NCBI RefSeq assembly: GCF_029892045.1
Contig: NZ_CP120368.1
Coordinates: 1,982,001 to 2,046,000, forward strand
DNA from: Sinorhizobium numidicum
Lineage (GTDB): Bacteria > Pseudomonadota > Alphaproteobacteria > Rhizobiales > Rhizobiaceae
Length of the DNA: 64,000 nucleotides
Direction of reading: 5' to 3'
Shown: positions 28,049 through 38,799 of the stretch, piece after piece
Numbering within the stretch: the stretch's first letter is position 1
Layout of the letters: each line of letters begins with the position of its first letter
The notes under the pieces: generated by a model
Told to the model about the DNA's origin: nothing
The model's input: only the letters and a program-made list of their open reading frames with translations
The model's database searches: none
Program-made: the position numbers and the translations under genes

Positions 28049-29563
28049 TCACTCGGCGGCCGCGCGTTCGGAGCTGCCGATATCCGGTCCGTTCGCATCC
28101 CCAGGCGCGGTCTCTTTGCCAAGATCGGGAAAAGCGACGATGCGCTTACCGGAGAAATCCGCATGCACGACGATCAGGCCGTGCTCCTCGAAATAGCCGA
28201 GCAGCCGGCGCGCGCGGCGTGCGGAATGCGTCCCGTAGGCGCGGGCGATCATCGCGTCCGACGGGCATGGTAGACCACGTAGAGCCGCCTGCGCCATCAT
28301 CAGGAAGACGCCTTGCAGATCCTCTGTCACACGGTCAGCGAGCCGCAGCGCCGATTCCCAGCTCTCGGTCACCGCCGTCCCTGAGTCGACCCCCGACCGG
28401 GCAACGGCCATCTTGCGGCGGAAGGCGCTCAAGGAGAGCGCCGGCCCCGGCACGCGACGGATGCGGCAGCGGACCAGAAAATCCTGAAAGAGCTCCGCGT
28501 CTGGCCGGAAAGCGGCTTCCGGATTGGCCAATATCTCTGCGAACAAACTATCGAGCAGCGCTTCGCGCTCTTCCGTCGACATTTCCGGCTGAACGGGCCT
28601 GCTCTCCACCGGGGCCAATGGCTCCGGACGCGGTCGTGACAATTCAGCGAGAATATCGGTCGTCGGGCGCGGCGGTGGGGCGGGGCGACGCATGACCGGG
28701 CGCGTCAACTCTTCGGGATCGGGGGTGAAGATAAGGTCCTCGACATCCTGCGGTGCCTCCGGTAGCGGCATCAGCTTCGGACTGGTCGACCGCGCCGAGG
28801 TTTCGACCGTTCCGATCGTCACCTTCAGCGGCCGGCGCGAAAGCGCCGGGCCAAGCGCCACGAAGGATCCGCGCTTCAGATCGCGAAACATCTCGGCAGT
28901 GCGGCGATCCATGCCCAGCAGGTCGGCGGCGCGCGCCATGTCGATATCGAGGAAGGTCCGCCCCATCAGAAAGTTCGAGGCTTCGGCGGCGACGTTCTTC
29001 GCGAGCTTTGCCAGCCGCTGCGTCGCGATGACGCCGGCGAGACCTCTCTTGCGGCCGCGGCACATCAGATTGGTCATGGCGCCAAGCGAAACCTTGCGGG
29101 TTTCCTCCGAGACGTCGCCGCCGACTGACGGCGCGAACATCTGCGCCTCGTCGACCACGACAAGGACCGGATACCAATATTCCCGATCCGCATCGAACAT
29201 TGCATTCAAAAACACGCCGGCGCTGCGCATCTGCTGTTCGATATCCAGGCCTTCCAACGACAGCACGCAGGAGACACGGTGCTGGCGGATGCGCGTAGCG
29301 ATGCCGATCAGTTCCGCATCCGTGCGCTCGCCTTCGACCACCACGTGACCGAACTTGTCTGCGAGCGTGACGAAATCACCTTCCGGATCGATGATACACT
29401 GCTGCACCCATGGGGCCGACTGCTCGAGCAAACGGCGCAGAAGATGCGACTTGCCGGAGCCCGAATTGCCCTGCACCAGAAGACGCGTCGCCAGCAACTC
29501 CTCGATATCGAGCGAGGCCGAGATCCCTTCGGACGTCGTTCCCATGTCGATGCCGACTTTCAT
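28049..29563 (-). CDS. HerA-like ATP-binding protein
   Basis: 504 residues. The N-terminal ATPase has Walker A QGNSGSGKSHLLRR (about residue 30), Walker B VLVVVDEAQMFAP and a RGRKRGLAGVIATQRLAKL arginine-finger region, as in HerA/FtsK-type hexameric motors. A proline-rich linker near residues 275-330 joins a C-terminal winged-helix-like part (DAMIARAYGTHSARRARRLLGYFEEHGLIVVH). HerA proteins translocate DNA, usually with the nuclease NurA; no NurA gene is visible. It follows murI on the same strand. The start at 29563 (MKVGIDMGTT) is preferred over 29626. DNA handling is inferred from the fold only. Confidence 0.82.
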   Translation of the reverse strand: MKVGIDMGTTSEGISASLDIEELLATRLLVQGNSGSGKSHLLRRLLEQSAPWVQQCIIDPEGDFVTLADKFGHVVVEGERTDAELIGIATRIRQHRVSCVLSLEGLDIEQQMRSAGVFLNAMFDADREYWYPVLVVVDEAQMFAPSVGGDVSEETRKVSLGAMTNLMCRGRKRGLAGVIATQRLAKLAKNVAAEASNFLMGRTFLDIDMARAADLLGMDRRTAEMFRDLKRGSFVALGPALSRRPLKVTIGTVETSARSTSPKLMPLPEAPQDVEDLIFTPDPEELTRPVMRRPAPPPRPTTDILAELSRPRPEPLAPVESRPVQPEMSTEEREALLDSLFAEILANPEAAFRPDAELFQDFLVRCRIRRVPGPALSLSAFRRKMAVARSGVDSGTAVTESWESALRLADRVTEDLQGVFLMMAQAALRGLPCPSDAMIARAYGTHSARRARRLLGYFEEHGLIVVHADFSGKRIVAFPDLGKETAPGDANGPDIGSSERAAAE

Positions 29564-29681
29564 TCCTACCTCACCTGAGCGCATATCAATCCAGCGGGAA
29601 CCGCCGCGAGCTTCGACGTCTAGCACCCTTCCCGGGGCTTTGCGCGGCGCAACGAACGAAACCCACAGCTTAAGAGTTTGT

Positions 29682-30479
29682 TTATCTTACTGTCAGGCCA
29701 AAGCCCTGCATCAGCCGGCGCGTGGCGAAGTCGGGCTTGCAGGACGTGAAGATCGCCGGGTCAAAACCATTGAGCGGCTCGAATCCGTTCGGCAGCGGCA
29801 CCAAGGAGCGCGCACGCCTGGCGATTGCCTCGGCCGGGTCGAGCCAGTCGACCGGCCATGGTGCAAGCCTTCGAAAGACATTCGCCATAAAGGGATAGTG
29901 AGTGCAGGCGAGGACGACGATATCGGTCTTCTTCCCGTCCATCTCGATGAAGCAGGGCGCGATCTCTGCAAGCACCGCATCGTCATCCAGCCTTTCACCG
30001 CGAATATAGGCTTCCGCCATCCGCGCCAGGTTTTCCGAGCCGACCAACCGCACATGGCATTGCGAGGCGAAGGACTGGATGAGATCGCGCGTATAGGCGC
30101 GTTTCACCGTGCCGGGCGTCGCCAGAACCGATACCAGCCCGGAGCGCGTGCGCTCGGCCGCCGGTTTGATCGCTGGCACCGTGCCGACGAAAGTCATCTG
30201 CGGGTAGGCGGCACGGAGATCCGCTCCGACGAGTGTGAAGGCGGTGTTGCAGGCGATGACGCAGATTTCCGGATCGTGCTCGGTGAGCAACTCGCCGAAG
30301 AGCGCGATCACACGCGCCTTCAAGGCGCCCTCCTCCCAGCCGCCATAGGGAAACGCGGCATCGTCCGCGACATAGATGAAATGCCGCTCCGGCATCAACA
30401 CGCGCGCTTCCCGTAGCACGGTCAGCCCACCGATCCCGCTATCGAAGACGAGGATGGGCTTCAGATTATTCGTTGTCAC
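29682..30479 (-). CDS. murI: Glutamate racemase
   Basis: 265 residues. It makes D-glutamate for peptidoglycan. The two catalytic cysteines are in VIACNTAF and [11 protein letters not shown], and [16 protein letters not shown] is the family opening. The best start is a GTG at 30479, inside the last codons of trmJ (14-base overlap), giving [15 protein letters not shown]. Tight overlap indicates coupling to trmJ. Confidence 0.94.
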   Translation of the reverse strand: MTTNNLKPILVFDSGIGGLTVLREARVLMPERHFIYVADDAAFPYGGWEEGALKARVIALFGELLTEHDPEICVIACNTAFTLVGADLRAAYPQMTFVGTVPAIKPAAERTRSGLVSVLATPGTVKRAYTRDLIQSFASQCHVRLVGSENLARMAEAYIRGERLDDDAVLAEIAPCFIEMDGKKTDIVVLACTHYPFMANVFRRLAPWPVDWLDPAEAIARRARSLVPLPNGFEPLNGFDPAIFTSCKPDFATRRLMQGFGLTVR

Positions 30480-31293
30480 CGCCGCGCTGCGCTTTCCTGC
30501 TGCGCTCCGGCGCGCCCGAGCCACGCGGGTTTTCGCGTGTGAACCGGTCGAGCGAAGAGATAACGCCGCGCAGCACCTGGATTTCGGATTCGGTAAAGGA
30601 TGCTCTGGTCAGAACGGCGCGGAGATTTTCGACCAATTTCGGCTTTTTATCGGCCGAGCGAAAATAATTGCGCGCCTCAAGCGCCTCCTCGACATGATCG
30701 AACAGGCCCTGCAGGTGCTCCTTCGTGGCGGGCCGTTGTTCGATCGCCTGGAAAGAAGTCTGCTCCTCCGACTCCATGCCGGTCTTCATCCACTCATAAG
30801 ACATGAGCAAGACCGCCTGTGCGAGGTTGAGCGATGCGAAAGCCGGATTGACCGGGAATGTGACGATCTCGTCCGCGAGCGCCACCTCCTCATTGGTCAA
30901 TCCGGTCCTCTCGCGGCCGAACATGATGCCGACCGCCTGCCCGCTCTCGAACCGCTGGCGCAGCGTACGGGCCGCGACGATGGGCGAGCGCACCGGCTTG
31001 TAGCCGTCGCGGTCGCGTGCCGTGGTCGCATAGACGAAGTTGAGGTCGGCGATCGCTTCTTCGAGCGAGCCATAGAGCTTGGCGCCGTCGATCACATGAT
31101 CGGCGCGGCTTGCGGCGGAACGGGCCTTTTCACTCGGCCAGCCGTCGCGTGGGTTGACGAGGCGCAGTTCCGACAGCCCGAAATTTGCCATGGCGCGCGC
31201 CACCATGCCGATGTTCTCGCCGAGCTGCGGATAAACGAGGATGATCGCCGGACCTTCCGTCAAGAGTTCGCGCTCGCTATTGGTGCCTGCCAT
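30466..31293 (-). CDS. trmJ: TrmJ-type RNA 2'-O-methyltransferase
   Basis: 275 residues of the SpoU/TrmH superfamily. It shows [32 protein letters not shown], the deep-knot region [20 protein letters not shown] and [20 protein letters not shown]. The closest enzyme class is TrmJ, which methylates tRNA position 32; other TrmH targets cannot be ruled out. The ATG at 31293 gives [11 protein letters not shown]. It heads the trmJ-murI run and diverges from icd. Confidence 0.87.
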   Translation of the reverse strand: MAGTNSERELLTEGPAIILVYPQLGENIGMVARAMANFGLSELRLVNPRDGWPSEKARSAASRADHVIDGAKLYGSLEEAIADLNFVYATTARDRDGYKPVRSPIVAARTLRQRFESGQAVGIMFGRERTGLTNEEVALADEIVTFPVNPAFASLNLAQAVLLMSYEWMKTGMESEEQTSFQAIEQRPATKEHLQGLFDHVEEALEARNYFRSADKKPKLVENLRAVLTRASFTESEIQVLRGVISSLDRFTRENPRGSGAPERSRKAQRGGDNE

Positions 31294-31504
31294 TGCCTTG
31301 CCTTCGCCTTCTGTTCGGCGTTTCCCTCGCATAAATGGCTGCGAAATTAAAGCCTGCTATGCCGCCGGGTCACCCGGTCCTTGTTGACCCAAAGTTTCGG
31401 CCAAGCATGCTTTGCCTTGCCGGTTCACAATGCTATAGGGCTCTGGATTTCTCCCACCGGAGGGACATCGCATTTTGGTGTCCCACAAAAGACGAGGCAT
31501 ATTC

Positions 31505-32719
31505 ATGATAAAGATCAAGGTCGCCAATCCGGTCGTCGAACTCGACGGCGACGAGATGACCCGCATCATCTGGCAGTTCATCAAGGACAAGCTGATCCAT
31601 CCTTATCTCGACCTCGATCTGGAATATTACGATCTCAGCGTCGAGAACCGCGACGTCACCGAAGACCAGGTGACGGTCGACGCAGCAAACGCCATCAAGA
31701 AGCATGGCGTCGGCGTCAAGTGCGCGACGATCACACCGGACGAGGCCCGCGTCGAGGAATTCAAGCTGAAGAAGATGTGGAAATCGCCAAATGGCACCAT
31801 CCGCAACATTCTCGGCGGCGTCATCTTCCGCGAGCCGATCATCTGCAAGAACGTGCCGCGCCTCGTTCCTGGCTGGACGAAGCCGATCATCGTCGGCCGC
31901 CACGCCTTCGGCGACCAGTACCGCGCAACGGATTTCAAGTTCCCGGGTAAGGGCAAGCTTTCGATCAAGTTCGTCGGCGACGACGGACAGACGATCGAGC
32001 ACGACGTCTATGACGCGCCCGGCGCCGGCGTGGCGATGGCCATGTACAACCTCGACGAATCGATCACAGAATTCGCCCGCGCCTCGTTCAATTACGGCCT
32101 GCAGCGCAAGGTGCCGGTCTATCTGTCGACCAAGAACACCATCCTCAAGGCCTATGACGGCCGCTTCAAGGACATCTTCCAGAAGGTGTTCGAGGAGGAG
32201 TTCGCCGACCAGTTCAAGGCGGAAAAGCTCTGGTACGAACACCGCCTGATCGACGACATGGTCGCCTCGGCGCTCAAATGGTCCGGCGGCTACGTCTGGG
32301 CCTGCAAGAACTACGACGGCGACGTCCAGTCCGACATCGTCGCCCAGGGCTTCGGCTCGCTTGGCCTGATGACCTCGGTGCTGATGACGCCGGACGGCAA
32401 GACCGTCGAGGCCGAAGCTGCCCACGGTACCGTCACCCGCCACTATCGCCAGCACCAGAAGGGCGAAGAAACCTCGACCAACTCGATCGCCTCGATCTTC
32501 GCCTGGACCCGTGGCCTCGCCCACCGCGCCAAGCTCGACGGCAATGCCGAACTCGCGAAATTCTCCGAGACGCTTGAGCGCGTCTGCGTCGAGACGGTAG
32601 AATCCGGCTTCATGACCAAGGATCTGGCGCTCCTGATCGGCCCGGACCAACCGTGGCTCTCGACCACCGGTTTCCTCGACAAGATCGACGAAAACCTCAA
32701 AAAGGCGATGGCGGCTTAA
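31505..32719 (+). CDS. icd: NADP-dependent isocitrate dehydrogenase
   Basis: 404 residues, matching the eukaryotic-like homodimeric class typical of rhizobia. It oxidises isocitrate to 2-oxoglutarate in the TCA cycle. Motifs are [18 protein letters not shown] at the start, [34 protein letters not shown] and [19 protein letters not shown]. The ATG at 31505 is chosen; an upstream in-frame frame from 31475 lacks family likeness. A perfect 16-bp terminator follows at 32741. Confidence 0.97.
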   Translation: MIKIKVANPVVELDGDEMTRIIWQFIKDKLIHPYLDLDLEYYDLSVENRDVTEDQVTVDAANAIKKHGVGVKCATITPDEARVEEFKLKKMWKSPNGTIRNILGGVIFREPIICKNVPRLVPGWTKPIIVGRHAFGDQYRATDFKFPGKGKLSIKFVGDDGQTIEHDVYDAPGAGVAMAMYNLDESITEFARASFNYGLQRKVPVYLSTKNTILKAYDGRFKDIFQKVFEEEFADQFKAEKLWYEHRLIDDMVASALKWSGGYVWACKNYDGDVQSDIVAQGFGSLGLMTSVLMTPDGKTVEAEAAHGTVTRHYRQHQKGEETSTNSIASIFAWTRGLAHRAKLDGNAELAKFSETLERVCVETVESGFMTKDLALLIGPDQPWLSTTGFLDKIDENLKKAMAA

Positions 32720-32740
32720 ACCGCCACTCTAAACGCCACT

Positions 32741-32777
32741 ATGTCAGAAACCCGGCCTCGCGCCGGGTTTCTGACAT
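32741..32777 (+). terminator. Terminator after icd
   Basis: A 16-bp perfect inverted repeat, ATGTCAGAAACCCGGC with GCCGGGTTTCTGACAT, around CTCGC. It starts 22 bases after the icd stop. It lacks a long T-run, so it may also act as an mRNA-end stabiliser. Confidence 0.8.
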
Positions 32778-32922
32778 TCCGACCTGCCTGAGTAGGTGTC
32801 GAACCTTCCGCGGGAATCCGCCCTGCCGCCGCCCCAACAAGATGGAACATGCGCAGGCTTGGCCCGTTTCATTGCAATCGGCCAAGGATAGACCGATCCG
32901 TTCGAGGCAGGGCGATGCAGCC

Positions 32923-33675
32923 ATGGAAGAGTGGCGATTGAAGCCGGTGAGGCTGCTGGCATCGGATATTGACGGGACTCTGCTCGGCGATGATGCCGGC
33001 GCAGCACGCTTTCGTTCCGCCTGGCAGGCGCTCGATGCAGCCAGGCGACCGCTTCTCGTCTATAACAGCGGTCGAATGATAGACGATATCCTATCGCTGG
33101 TGGATTCCAGGCAGTTGCCGCCTCCGGACTACGTGATCGGCGCCGTCGGTACGATGATCGCCGACGGACGGCTGCGGGAGCGTTTGGAAAAGTTCACGAT
33201 GGAGCTCGGCCCGCCCTTCGACGCGGCTATCGTCAGCACGATCATGATGACCATCGAGGGCGCTCTACCCCAAGCTGCCGTGGACCATCCGCACAAGGTG
33301 AGCTGGCATCTCCCGGACGCTGCAGAGGAGCGGCTACGCGATATTGCCGAACGGCTGGCAGGCGGCGGTCTGGATGTGAAGCTGATCTACTCCTGCAGCC
33401 GCGATCTCGACATACTGCCGCGTGCCGGTGGCAAGGGCAGCGCACTTGCCTGGATTTGCCGCGAGCTTGCGGTGAATCTGGAAGAAGTGGTCGTCGCCGG
33501 CGACACCGGCAACGACCGGGAGATGTTCGACATGCCGCATGTGCGCGGTGTCGTCGTCGCCAATGCTCTTCCCGAGCTACGCCAGGTGGTCGCGAAAGAG
33601 CGCAGGCACTTTCTTGCGCGTTGCTCCTACGCCGATGGCGTGCTTGAAGGCCTGCGGCACTGGTGCGCCATATAG
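32923..33675 (+). CDS. HAD-IIB hydrolase, sucrose-phosphatase-like
   Basis: 250 residues. HAD motif I is LLASDIDGTLLGDD, motif II is LLVYNSGR, and motif IV is VVVAGDTGNDREMFD, preceded by PRAGGKGSALAWI. The lineup resembles the sucrose-6-phosphate and mannosylfructose-phosphate phosphatases. The usual partner glycosyltransferase and fructokinase genes are not next to it, so the substrate is open. The ATG at 32923 matches the family start. It is isolated between the icd terminator and a 337-base gap. Confidence 0.8.
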   Translation: MEEWRLKPVRLLASDIDGTLLGDDAGAARFRSAWQALDAARRPLLVYNSGRMIDDILSLVDSRQLPPPDYVIGAVGTMIADGRLRERLEKFTMELGPPFDAAIVSTIMMTIEGALPQAAVDHPHKVSWHLPDAAEERLRDIAERLAGGGLDVKLIYSCSRDLDILPRAGGKGSALAWICRELAVNLEEVVVAGDTGNDREMFDMPHVRGVVVANALPELRQVVAKERRHFLARCSYADGVLEGLRHWCAI

Positions 33676-34012
33676 TAGAGCGGGATCGCAGCAAGACCGC
33701 GTGCACTGAGGCCGAGCGCGACGAAATCATTTCCGTCAGCAAATCCGTCGGGGCGACCTCACCTGGGTTGCCGAGGTATTTCTCGAACATAACGTTGTCG
33801 CGAATTTCATGGCCCACTGCGGCAACCAGATTGCATAGAACCAATGATAGGCCTTCGGCATATCGGCCGCCTACACACACCACAGATGATTTGAGAAATC
33901 CTGCTGAACTCACGCCTTCGCCCGCATCGCTTGTTCGGCGCTGCGACTCAGTTAGGCTAAGCATGCCCGGCGTTCGATCCCGCAACGTGACGGCATTCGG
34001 AAACTCTCGTCG
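33676..34012. other. 337-base gap before the SulP gene
   Basis: No forward gene. A long minus-strand open frame crosses the region and runs antisense into the HAD gene; it has no recognisable domain and no good ribosome-binding site. Nothing else was recognised. Confidence 0.5.
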
Positions 34013-35668
34013 ATGCCCGATTCTCTTGTTCCAAAAACAGTCAGCGTCTTTGCCGAGGGGTATGACCTCACCCGCCTGAAGGCGGATGCCTTAGCCGGAT
34101 TGACCGTTGCCATCGTCGCCCTGCCGCTTTCCATGGCGATCGCTATCGCCTCCGGTGTTACGCCGGATCGCGGCCTCTATACCGCGATTGTCGGCGGCTT
34201 TCTCGTCTCGCTCCTTGGCGGCAGCCGCGTGCAAATCGGCGGCCCGGCGGGAGCTTTCATCGTGCTCGTGGCCGCAACCGGCGCCCGGCATGGCCTCGAC
34301 GGTCTGCTGCTCGCGACCGCCATGAGTGGCGTCATGCTCATCGCCGCCGGTTATCTGCGGCTCGGCAATTACATCAAATTCATCCCGTATCCGGTGACCG
34401 TGGGCTTCACGGCCGGGATCGCCGTAATCATCTTCGCCAGCCAGTTGCGCGACCTTTTCGGTCTAACGCTTGCAGGCAGCGAGCCGGGCCCGATCGTCGA
34501 AAAGATCCTCGTGCTCGGCAGCGCGGCAGGTACAGTCAACTGGGCGGCAGTGCTGACAGCAGCGCTGACGATCGGCATCATCCTGGCGCTTCGGCGACTG
34601 CGGCCGCACTGGCCCGGCATGCTGATCGCGGTCGCTGCCGCATCCGCTTGCGTCGCCTTCCTGCAACTGCCCACCGAAACGATCGGCACCCGCTTCGGCG
34701 GCATCCCGCGCGGCCTGCCGCTTCCGGCCCTGCCGCCGCTCTCCTTCGAAAAAGCGGCTGCGGTCTTTCCGGACGCGGTATCCTTTACCCTTCTCGGCGC
34801 GATCGAGTCGCTGCTCTCGGCCGTTGTCGCCGATGGCATGACTGGCCGCAGGCATCGATCGAGCATTGAACTAATCGCCCAGGGGATTGCCAATTTCTGT
34901 TCGGCGCTTTTCGGCGGCATTTGCGTTACGGGCACCATCGCGCGAACTGCGACGAACGTGCGCGCCGGCGGCACAAGCCCGGTCTCCGGCATGCTGCATT
35001 CCGCCTTTCTCCTCCTTTTCATGCTGCTCGCGGCCCCTCTTGCAAGCTACATCCCACTCGCCTCGCTTGCAGGCGTCCTTGCCATCGTCGCTTGGAATAT
35101 GATCGAGAAGCCGGCCTTCACGGCGCTGCTGCGATCGTCCTTTGGCGACGCTGTCGTGCTGCTCGCCACGTTCCTGATCGTCGTTTTCCGGGAACTTACC
35201 GAGGGGATAGTCATTGGCTTCGCGCTTGGCGCGGTCCTGTTCATCGATCGCATGGCAAAAAGCATCTCGATCGGGGAAACAAAAGCACTCGTCTCCGCTC
35301 GGCAGGAGAATGGGGAGGAGAATCCGGTCGTAGCCGACGATCCCGACACGGTGATCTACCGCATATCCGGCATCTTTTTCTTCGGTTCGGCAGCAACCGT
35401 CGGCACGGTCCTCGATCGCATCGCCGACCAACGCCGGAACTTCGTTCTCGACTGCTCCGAGGTGCCATTCATGGACTCAACCGCCGCGAATGTGATCGAG
35501 GGCACGCTTCGGAAGGCGGAGCGAACCGGCGTGCGCTTCATCATCACCGGCGCGAGACAGCAGGTCCGCCGCAGCCTCTATCAGCACGACGTGCGTCCGC
35601 CGCGCGTCTTGATGCGTCCTTCCGTCAAGGCAGCGCTCGATACCATCCGAAGCGAAAAGAGCACATGA
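34013..35668 (+). CDS. SulP family inorganic anion transporter
   Basis: 551 residues. The membrane part begins LKADALAGLTVAIVALPLSMAIAIASGV and contains IGGPAGAFIVLVAATGA, then some 10-12 hydrophobic helices. Residues about 440-540 form a cytoplasmic STAS domain (VIYRISGIFFFGSA, VLDCSEVPFMDSTAANVIEG). SulP proteins move sulfate, bicarbonate or dicarboxylates, usually by sodium or proton symport. No carbonic anhydrase or sulfur gene is adjacent, so the anion is unknown. Confidence 0.92.
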   Translation: MPDSLVPKTVSVFAEGYDLTRLKADALAGLTVAIVALPLSMAIAIASGVTPDRGLYTAIVGGFLVSLLGGSRVQIGGPAGAFIVLVAATGARHGLDGLLLATAMSGVMLIAAGYLRLGNYIKFIPYPVTVGFTAGIAVIIFASQLRDLFGLTLAGSEPGPIVEKILVLGSAAGTVNWAAVLTAALTIGIILALRRLRPHWPGMLIAVAAASACVAFLQLPTETIGTRFGGIPRGLPLPALPPLSFEKAAAVFPDAVSFTLLGAIESLLSAVVADGMTGRRHRSSIELIAQGIANFCSALFGGICVTGTIARTATNVRAGGTSPVSGMLHSAFLLLFMLLAAPLASYIPLASLAGVLAIVAWNMIEKPAFTALLRSSFGDAVVLLATFLIVVFRELTEGIVIGFALGAVLFIDRMAKSISIGETKALVSARQENGEENPVVADDPDTVIYRISGIFFFGSAATVGTVLDRIADQRRNFVLDCSEVPFMDSTAANVIEGTLRKAERTGVRFIITGARQQVRRSLYQHDVRPPRVLMRPSVKAALDTIRSEKST

Positions 35669-35692
35669 AAAAAGGGCGCCGCGGCGCCCTCT
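35668..35692. terminator. Bidirectional terminator between SulP and alaS
   Basis: A 7-bp GC stem, GGGCGCC/GGCGCCC, flanked by AAAAAA on one side, which becomes a T-run on the minus strand and serves alaS. It begins directly at the SulP stop. Confidence 0.78.
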
Positions 35693-35695
35693 TCT

Positions 35696-35792
35696 TACAG
35701 CGTCGTGCGTCGTTTCAGGCGCACAAGGTCGCTGTAGCACTTTGAATTGCGCATGTTTTTAAATCGGCTCCGAATTAAGAAACATGCAGTAG
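35696..35792 (-). repeat. Mosaic palindromic intergenic repeat, copy 3
   Basis: On the minus strand it carries TTAATTCGGAGCCGATTTAA (palindrome), AATTCAAAGTGCTACAGCGA, TTGTGCGCCTGAAACGACGC and ACGACGCTGTA. It lies between the SulP/alaS terminator and the alaS stop. Confidence 0.75.
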
Positions 35793-35811
35793 CCTTCCAT
35801 GTTCGGCGGCC

Positions 35812-38475
35812 TCAACCGGCCAGCGCGACCGCAACGGCTTCGATCGCTTCGGCGGCACGTCCGCCGTCCGGGCCACCGGCCTGGGCCATATCCGGACGGC
35901 CACCGCCACCCTTGCCGCCGAGTGCGGCGGAGGCAACACGAACGAGATCGACAGCGCTCACCTTCGAGGTGAGATCGTCGGTGACAGCGACGACAGCACT
36001 CGCCTTGCCGTCGACGGAAACGCCGACAAAGGCGACGACGCCGGACCCGAGCGTCTTCTTGCCGTCGTCGGCGAGACTCTTCAAGTCCTTCGGTTCGACG
36101 CCGGAGACGACCTTGCCGAGGAAGCGGACACCAGCGATCTCGCGGGCAGAATCGCCCGAGCCATTCTGGCCGTCGCCGGCGAGCGCCAGCTTTTTCTTCG
36201 CTTCCGTCAGTTCCCGTTCAAGCTTCCGCCGCTCGTCGAGAAGCGCTTCGACCCGTCCGACAACGTCCGTGGGCTGTACCTTCAGCGCGGCCGCGAGCGT
36301 CTTCACCCGCTCGTCCTGTTCGTTGAGGTAGGCGCGAGCCGCATCTCCGGTCAGCGCTTCAATACGGCGCACGCCGGCACCGACGGCACTTTCCGAAACA
36401 ACGCGAACCAAGCCGATGTCACCGGTGGCGGACACATGGGTGCCGCCGCAAAGTTCGACCGAATAGGGCTTTCCGCCCTTCGAGCCGCGAATGCCCTGAC
36501 CCATCGACACGACGCGCACCTCGTCTCCGTACTTCTCGCCGAAAAGCGCCATCGCGCCTTCAGCAATCGCATCGTCGACGCTCATCAGCCGCGTCGTCAC
36601 CGGCGTGTTCTGGACGATGATCTCGTTCGCCATCTCCTCGACCGCCTTCAATTCCTGGGCTGTCATCGGCTTCGGATGCGATACGTCAAAGCGCAGCCGA
36701 TCCGGCGCCACGAGCGAGCCCTTCTGCGACACATGCGTGCCCAGAACCTCGCGCAGCGCCTCATGCAGGAGGTGGGTCGCAGAGTGATTGGAGCGAACGC
36801 GGGTGCGCCGTGCATGGTCGACCGTCAGCGCGGCGGCCTCGCCGGTCTTGACGCTGCCTTCCGCAACCACGCAATAGTGAACGAAGAGCCCCTCGCCGCG
36901 CTTCTGCGTGTCGGTCACGGTCAACTTGCCGGTCTCGGTGGTAATCACCCCGGTATCGCCCACCTGGCCGCCGGACTCGCCATAGAAAGGTGTCTGGTTC
37001 AGGACAACCTGAACGTTGTCGCCGTTATCGGCGGATTCGATCACTGCGCCGTCGCGAACGATCGCCTGGATAACGCCTTCTGCCGTTTCCGTGTCGTAGC
37101 CGAGGAATTCCGTTGCGCCGTGCTTCTCCTTGAGCTCGAACCAGATCGTCTCGGTTGCGGCTTCGCCCGAACCGGCCCAGTTGGCGCGGGCCTCAGCCTT
37201 CTGTCGCTCCATTGCGGCGGAGAATGCATCCGTATCCACGGTAATGCCCTTGGCGCGAAGCGCGTCCTGCGTCAGGTCGAGCGGGAAACCATAGGTATCG
37301 TAGAGCTTGAAGGCGGTCTCGCCATTGAACTGGTCGCCTTCGGAAAGACCGGCGGAGGCTTCCGAAAGCAGGCTCAGGCCGCGCTCCAGCGTTTTGCGGA
37401 AGCGGGTCTCTTCGAGCTTCAACGTTTCGGAGATGAGCGCTTCGGCACGAACGAGCTCCGGATAGGCGCGGCCCATCTGACCGACAAGCGCCGGCAAGAG
37501 CTTCCACATCAGCGGGTCCTGTGCCCCGAGCAGTTGTGCATGGCGCATGGCGCGGCGCATGATGCGGCGAAGCACGTAGCCGCGGCCTTCATTCGAAGGC
37601 AGCACGCCATCGGCAATCAGGAAGGCGGAGGAGCGCAGATGGTCGGCGATAACGCGATGGCTCGCACGGCGGTCGCCCTCGGCCTTGACCCCGGTTGCTT
37701 CTTCGGACGCGGCGATCAGGGCGCGGAAGAGGTCGATGTCATAGTTGTCGTGCTGGCCCTGGAGCACGGCCGCGACCCGCTCCAATCCCATGCCGGTATC
37801 GATCGACGGACGCGGCAGGTCGACGCGCTCTTCTTTCGTGACCTGCTCGTACTGCATGAAGACCAGGTTCCAGATCTCGATGAAGCGGTCGCCATCCTCG
37901 TCTGGGGAGCCGGGCGGTCCGCCCCAAATATGCTCGCCATGGTCGTAGAAGATTTCCGAGCACGGGCCGCAGGGGCCCGTATCGCCCATCGCCCAGAAGT
38001 TGTCGCTGGTCGGAATCCGGATGATGCGGTCATCGCTGAGGCCGGCGATCTTCTTCCACAGGCCGAACGCTTCATCATCGGTATGATAGACGGTGACGAG
38101 CAGCCGCTTGGCATCGATCCCGTATTCCTTGGTGATCAGGTTCCAGGCAAGCTCGATCGCGCGTTCCTTGAAATAATCGCCAAAGGAGAAGTTGCCGAGC
38201 ATCTCGAAGAAGGTGTGATGCCGGGCGGTATATCCGACATTGTCGAGGTCGTTGTGCTTGCCGCCGGCGCGGACGCATTTCTGTGCCGTTGCCGCGGTCG
38301 AATAAGGGCGCTGCTCCAGGCCGGTGAAGACGTTCTTGAACTGCACCATGCCGGCATTGGTGAACATCAATGTCGGATCGTTGCGCGGCACCAGGGGGCT
38401 CGACGGCACGATCTCGTGGCCGTTCTTGCGGAAATAGTCGAGAAACATCGACCGGATTTCATTCACGCCGCTCAT
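35812..38475 (-). CDS. alaS: Alanyl-tRNA synthetase
   Basis: 887 residues, full length. Class II catalytic region: [20 protein letters not shown] and [19 protein letters not shown]; the editing domain has [17 protein letters not shown] and [13 protein letters not shown], with the zinc-binding His and Cys. The C-terminal region forms the C-Ala domain. The ATG at 38475 gives [20 protein letters not shown], a standard start. recA lies directly upstream on the same strand, but a terminator separates them. Confidence 0.97.
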   Translation of the reverse strand: MSGVNEIRSMFLDYFRKNGHEIVPSSPLVPRNDPTLMFTNAGMVQFKNVFTGLEQRPYSTAATAQKCVRAGGKHNDLDNVGYTARHHTFFEMLGNFSFGDYFKERAIELAWNLITKEYGIDAKRLLVTVYHTDDEAFGLWKKIAGLSDDRIIRIPTSDNFWAMGDTGPCGPCSEIFYDHGEHIWGGPPGSPDEDGDRFIEIWNLVFMQYEQVTKEERVDLPRPSIDTGMGLERVAAVLQGQHDNYDIDLFRALIAASEEATGVKAEGDRRASHRVIADHLRSSAFLIADGVLPSNEGRGYVLRRIMRRAMRHAQLLGAQDPLMWKLLPALVGQMGRAYPELVRAEALISETLKLEETRFRKTLERGLSLLSEASAGLSEGDQFNGETAFKLYDTYGFPLDLTQDALRAKGITVDTDAFSAAMERQKAEARANWAGSGEAATETIWFELKEKHGATEFLGYDTETAEGVIQAIVRDGAVIESADNGDNVQVVLNQTPFYGESGGQVGDTGVITTETGKLTVTDTQKRGEGLFVHYCVVAEGSVKTGEAAALTVDHARRTRVRSNHSATHLLHEALREVLGTHVSQKGSLVAPDRLRFDVSHPKPMTAQELKAVEEMANEIIVQNTPVTTRLMSVDDAIAEGAMALFGEKYGDEVRVVSMGQGIRGSKGGKPYSVELCGGTHVSATGDIGLVRVVSESAVGAGVRRIEALTGDAARAYLNEQDERVKTLAAALKVQPTDVVGRVEALLDERRKLERELTEAKKKLALAGDGQNGSGDSAREIAGVRFLGKVVSGVEPKDLKSLADDGKKTLGSGVVAFVGVSVDGKASAVVAVTDDLTSKVSAVDLVRVASAALGGKGGGGRPDMAQAGGPDGGRAAEAIEAVAVALAG

Positions 38476-38742
38476 CTTACGTCCTATCTCTGCACCAGTC
38501 TCAGTCGCGACGGCACTTGCAGGCCGCGCAACCGTTCCATCTTGCCGCATCCCTCAACTATAGATGCGCCACCCAACGTCCTCGGATCACGACGATTTTG
38601 GGTTCCAAAATCATAAATGTGATCGGCTCTTACAAGGTAGAAGAGAATATGTGCGGAAAATCGCTTCGCACTTTTCTTCATTCCGCTCCAGCCGCCGGAA
38701 CCACAGGCTTTTATCGTCCGCATATCAAGCTGTCCAGACCGC
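38476..38742. other. alaS upstream region, no gene seen
   Basis: About 270 bases between the recA terminator and the alaS start, presumably carrying the alaS promoter. No attenuator structure or RNA gene was recognised. Confidence 0.55.
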
Positions 38743-38775
38743 AAAAAACCGGCCGCTTGTTACGGCGGCCGGTTT
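38743..38775 (-). terminator. Terminator after recA
   Basis: On the minus strand an AAACCGGCCGC/GCGGCCGGTTT stem is followed by a T-run. It lies 25 bases beyond the recA stop. Confidence 0.88.
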
Positions 38776-38799
38776 CGTCAAATCTTCGACAGGTCAGAT

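Noticed and set aside
28049..31293. The HerA-like gene as part of a defence island
   Set aside because: Its neighbours are trmJ, murI, rpsD and icd, all core genes, with no nuclease, methylase or mobile-element gene nearby.
33663..33985. Minus-strand frame in the gap between the HAD gene and the SulP gene
   Set aside because: It continues antisense through the HAD gene, lacks a ribosome-binding site and matches no family I know. A decayed gene cannot be ruled out but is unsupported.
36436..38616. A 726-codon plus-strand frame opposite alaS
   Set aside because: alaS motifs on the minus strand are unmistakable. The opposite frame reads as low-complexity His/Arg/Asp sequence.
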